NCBI RefSeq assembly: GCF_005280585.1
Contig: NZ_SZVO01000008.1
Location: forward strand, 338,922 to 402,921
Source of the DNA: Dyadobacter frigoris
GTDB taxonomy: Bacteria > Bacteroidota > Bacteroidia > Cytophagales > Spirosomataceae
DNA length: 64,000 nt
Direction of reading: 5' to 3'
Position numbers and translations under genes: made by a program. The notes beneath the pieces are model-generated. The model was given only the letters and a program-made list of their open reading frames with translations, had not been told where the DNA came from and made no database searches. Positions 63,168 through 64,000 of the stretch are shown here, piece after piece (position 1 is the first letter of the stretch; each line of letters opens with the position of its first letter).

Positions 63168-63280
63168 TCATAGAACATTCAGGCTAATCAGGCATTTTGT
63201 AACGCGGCTTACTAAAACGTCATCGTTCAAAAGCATATAAAACAAATTCAAAACGTAACAAACACACAGAATATCATTTT
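63168..63280 (+). repeat. Conserved array spacer, copy 2
   Basis: Similar to 62194-62305, including CTCATAGAACATTCAGGCTA and the block CTTACTAAAACGTCATCGTT. Confidence 0.75.
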
Positions 63281-63302
63281 AACTCAAAACTAAATACACA
63301 CA

Positions 63303-64000
63303 ATGAACAACAAACAATTCTTAAAAAAATCATGTGCAGCAGCCTTGGTTGCTGTGATGGTATGCAGCTCTTCGGCTCTTTTCGCTCAGGTGAAGGTTGG
63401 GACAAATCCCACGTCTATTAATGCAGCAAATAATCTGGAAGTGGAAGCTTCTACGGCTGGGCGTAAAACGAGTGTGGATAAAACTACCGGGCAGGTTACG
63501 ATTGCTGATGGTACAGAAGGAGCAGGGAAGATATTGACTTCAGACGCAACAGGCGGGGCCAGCTGGCAGCCTATTACTACTGCGGCCAAATCACCAAAAA
63601 TGCGATTATATGCCGGTACAACTCCGTATTTTACAACCAATTTTCAAATTCAGGAAATAAATTACGCTACCACAGATTTCACGGAGGGAGGCATGTTGAA
63701 AGTTGGAAACGGAATTAAGGTTCCGGTGGACGGCATCTACCAGCTTAGTGCTTTGGCAGTTTATACCAACCCTGGTTGTTCTGACGTGAATGCATTTCTT
63801 GGGACGGGACTTTATGTCGCTGTGAATGGTGCATTAATCAATAATCATTACATCGGAAGGGAAGGGTCAAGGGGAAATGCATATCAGTTTACAAATGCGT
63901 TTACCGACCTGGTTAAGCTAAATGCAAACGATGTAGTCACAATGCGGGTAAACTTTTCCATTAATTATTTTCCAGCTGGATGTAATACAAAAATTTCTGA
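63303..64000 (+). CDS. C1q-like array protein 7 (partial, runs off the window)
   Basis: At least 232 residues are present. Leader type B is slightly diverged (MNNKQFLKKSCAAALVAVMV..), and the full adaptor follows (VKVGTNPTSINAANNLEVEA; DKTTGQVTIADGTEGAGKIL; TSDATGGASWQ). The C-terminal domain is type II, as in protein 3: EGGMLKVGNGIKVPVDGIYQ, GLYVAVNGALINNHYIGREG, AFTDLVKLNANDVVTMRVNF. Protein 3 carries the same domain with leader type A. The C-terminus lies beyond position 64000. Confidence 0.8.
   Translation, partial: MNNKQFLKKSCAAALVAVMVCSSSALFAQVKVGTNPTSINAANNLEVEASTAGRKTSVDKTTGQVTIADGTEGAGKILTSDATGGASWQPITTAAKSPKMRLYAGTTPYFTTNFQIQEINYATTDFTEGGMLKVGNGIKVPVDGIYQLSALAVYTNPGCSDVNAFLGTGLYVAVNGALINNHYIGREGSRGNAYQFTNAFTDLVKLNANDVVTMRVNFSINYFPAGCNTKIS

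Noticed and set aside
57941..63640. Antisense open frames that recur over the array leaders
   Set aside because: They recur because the sense leader and adaptor are repeated; their translations do not resemble proteins and have no promoters.

Overview
The window looks like chromosomal DNA of a Bacteroidetes bacterium of the Cytophagales, most like Dyadobacter or Spirosoma (inference). The grounds are SusC/SusD-type outer-membrane genes under a FecI/FecR-type sigma/anti-sigma pair, a CusA-TolC fusion pump, Bacteroidetes promoter motifs (TAnnTTTG at -7), a lack of Shine-Dalgarno sites and a Bacteroidetes-type tra locus.

Layout. (1) 1-800: nine tandem 76-bp repeat units, then two copies of a second hairpin repeat. 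(2) 966-8023: an NAD(P)-binding protein, then a heavy-metal efflux locus (small His-rich protein, RND pump fused to a TolC-like channel, adaptor lipoprotein). (3) 8270-8924: a frameshifted outer-membrane barrel gene. (4) 9334-16564, minus strand: sigma factor, FecR anti-sigma, SusC, SusD. (5) 16818-24210: a GlgE-like protein that has lost its catalytic Asp and Glu, an M19 dipeptidase, glycogen branching enzyme GlgB, small unknowns and a NUDIX hydrolase. (6) 24318-45839: a conjugative element at a tRNA-Arg(CCG) gene. Its serine recombinase gene ends inside the tRNA. The minus-strand transfer operon runs from TraE to TraN and includes a 1843-residue methylase-helicase. No relaxase, coupling protein or TraA-D/O-Q was found. 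(7) 45840-52683: mostly decayed DNA with gene relics, around an intact pstSCAB phosphate transporter operon without phoU. (8) 52684-56876: a two-component system (beta-propeller sensor kinase and LuxR-type regulator). (9) 57089-64000: a small unknown gene and seven tandem genes for secreted, modular C1q/TNF-like proteins; the last runs off the window.

The most notable region is the final array. Signal peptides, a shared adaptor of about 60 residues and different C-terminal beta-sandwich domains recur in different combinations. Two neighbours share 154 identical bases and then diverge abruptly. Conserved blocks also lie between the genes. This looks like a cassette system for diversifying secreted binding proteins, possibly controlled by the neighbouring two-component system (inference). 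The second most notable item is the predicted inactive GlgE homologue in the glycogen neighbourhood.
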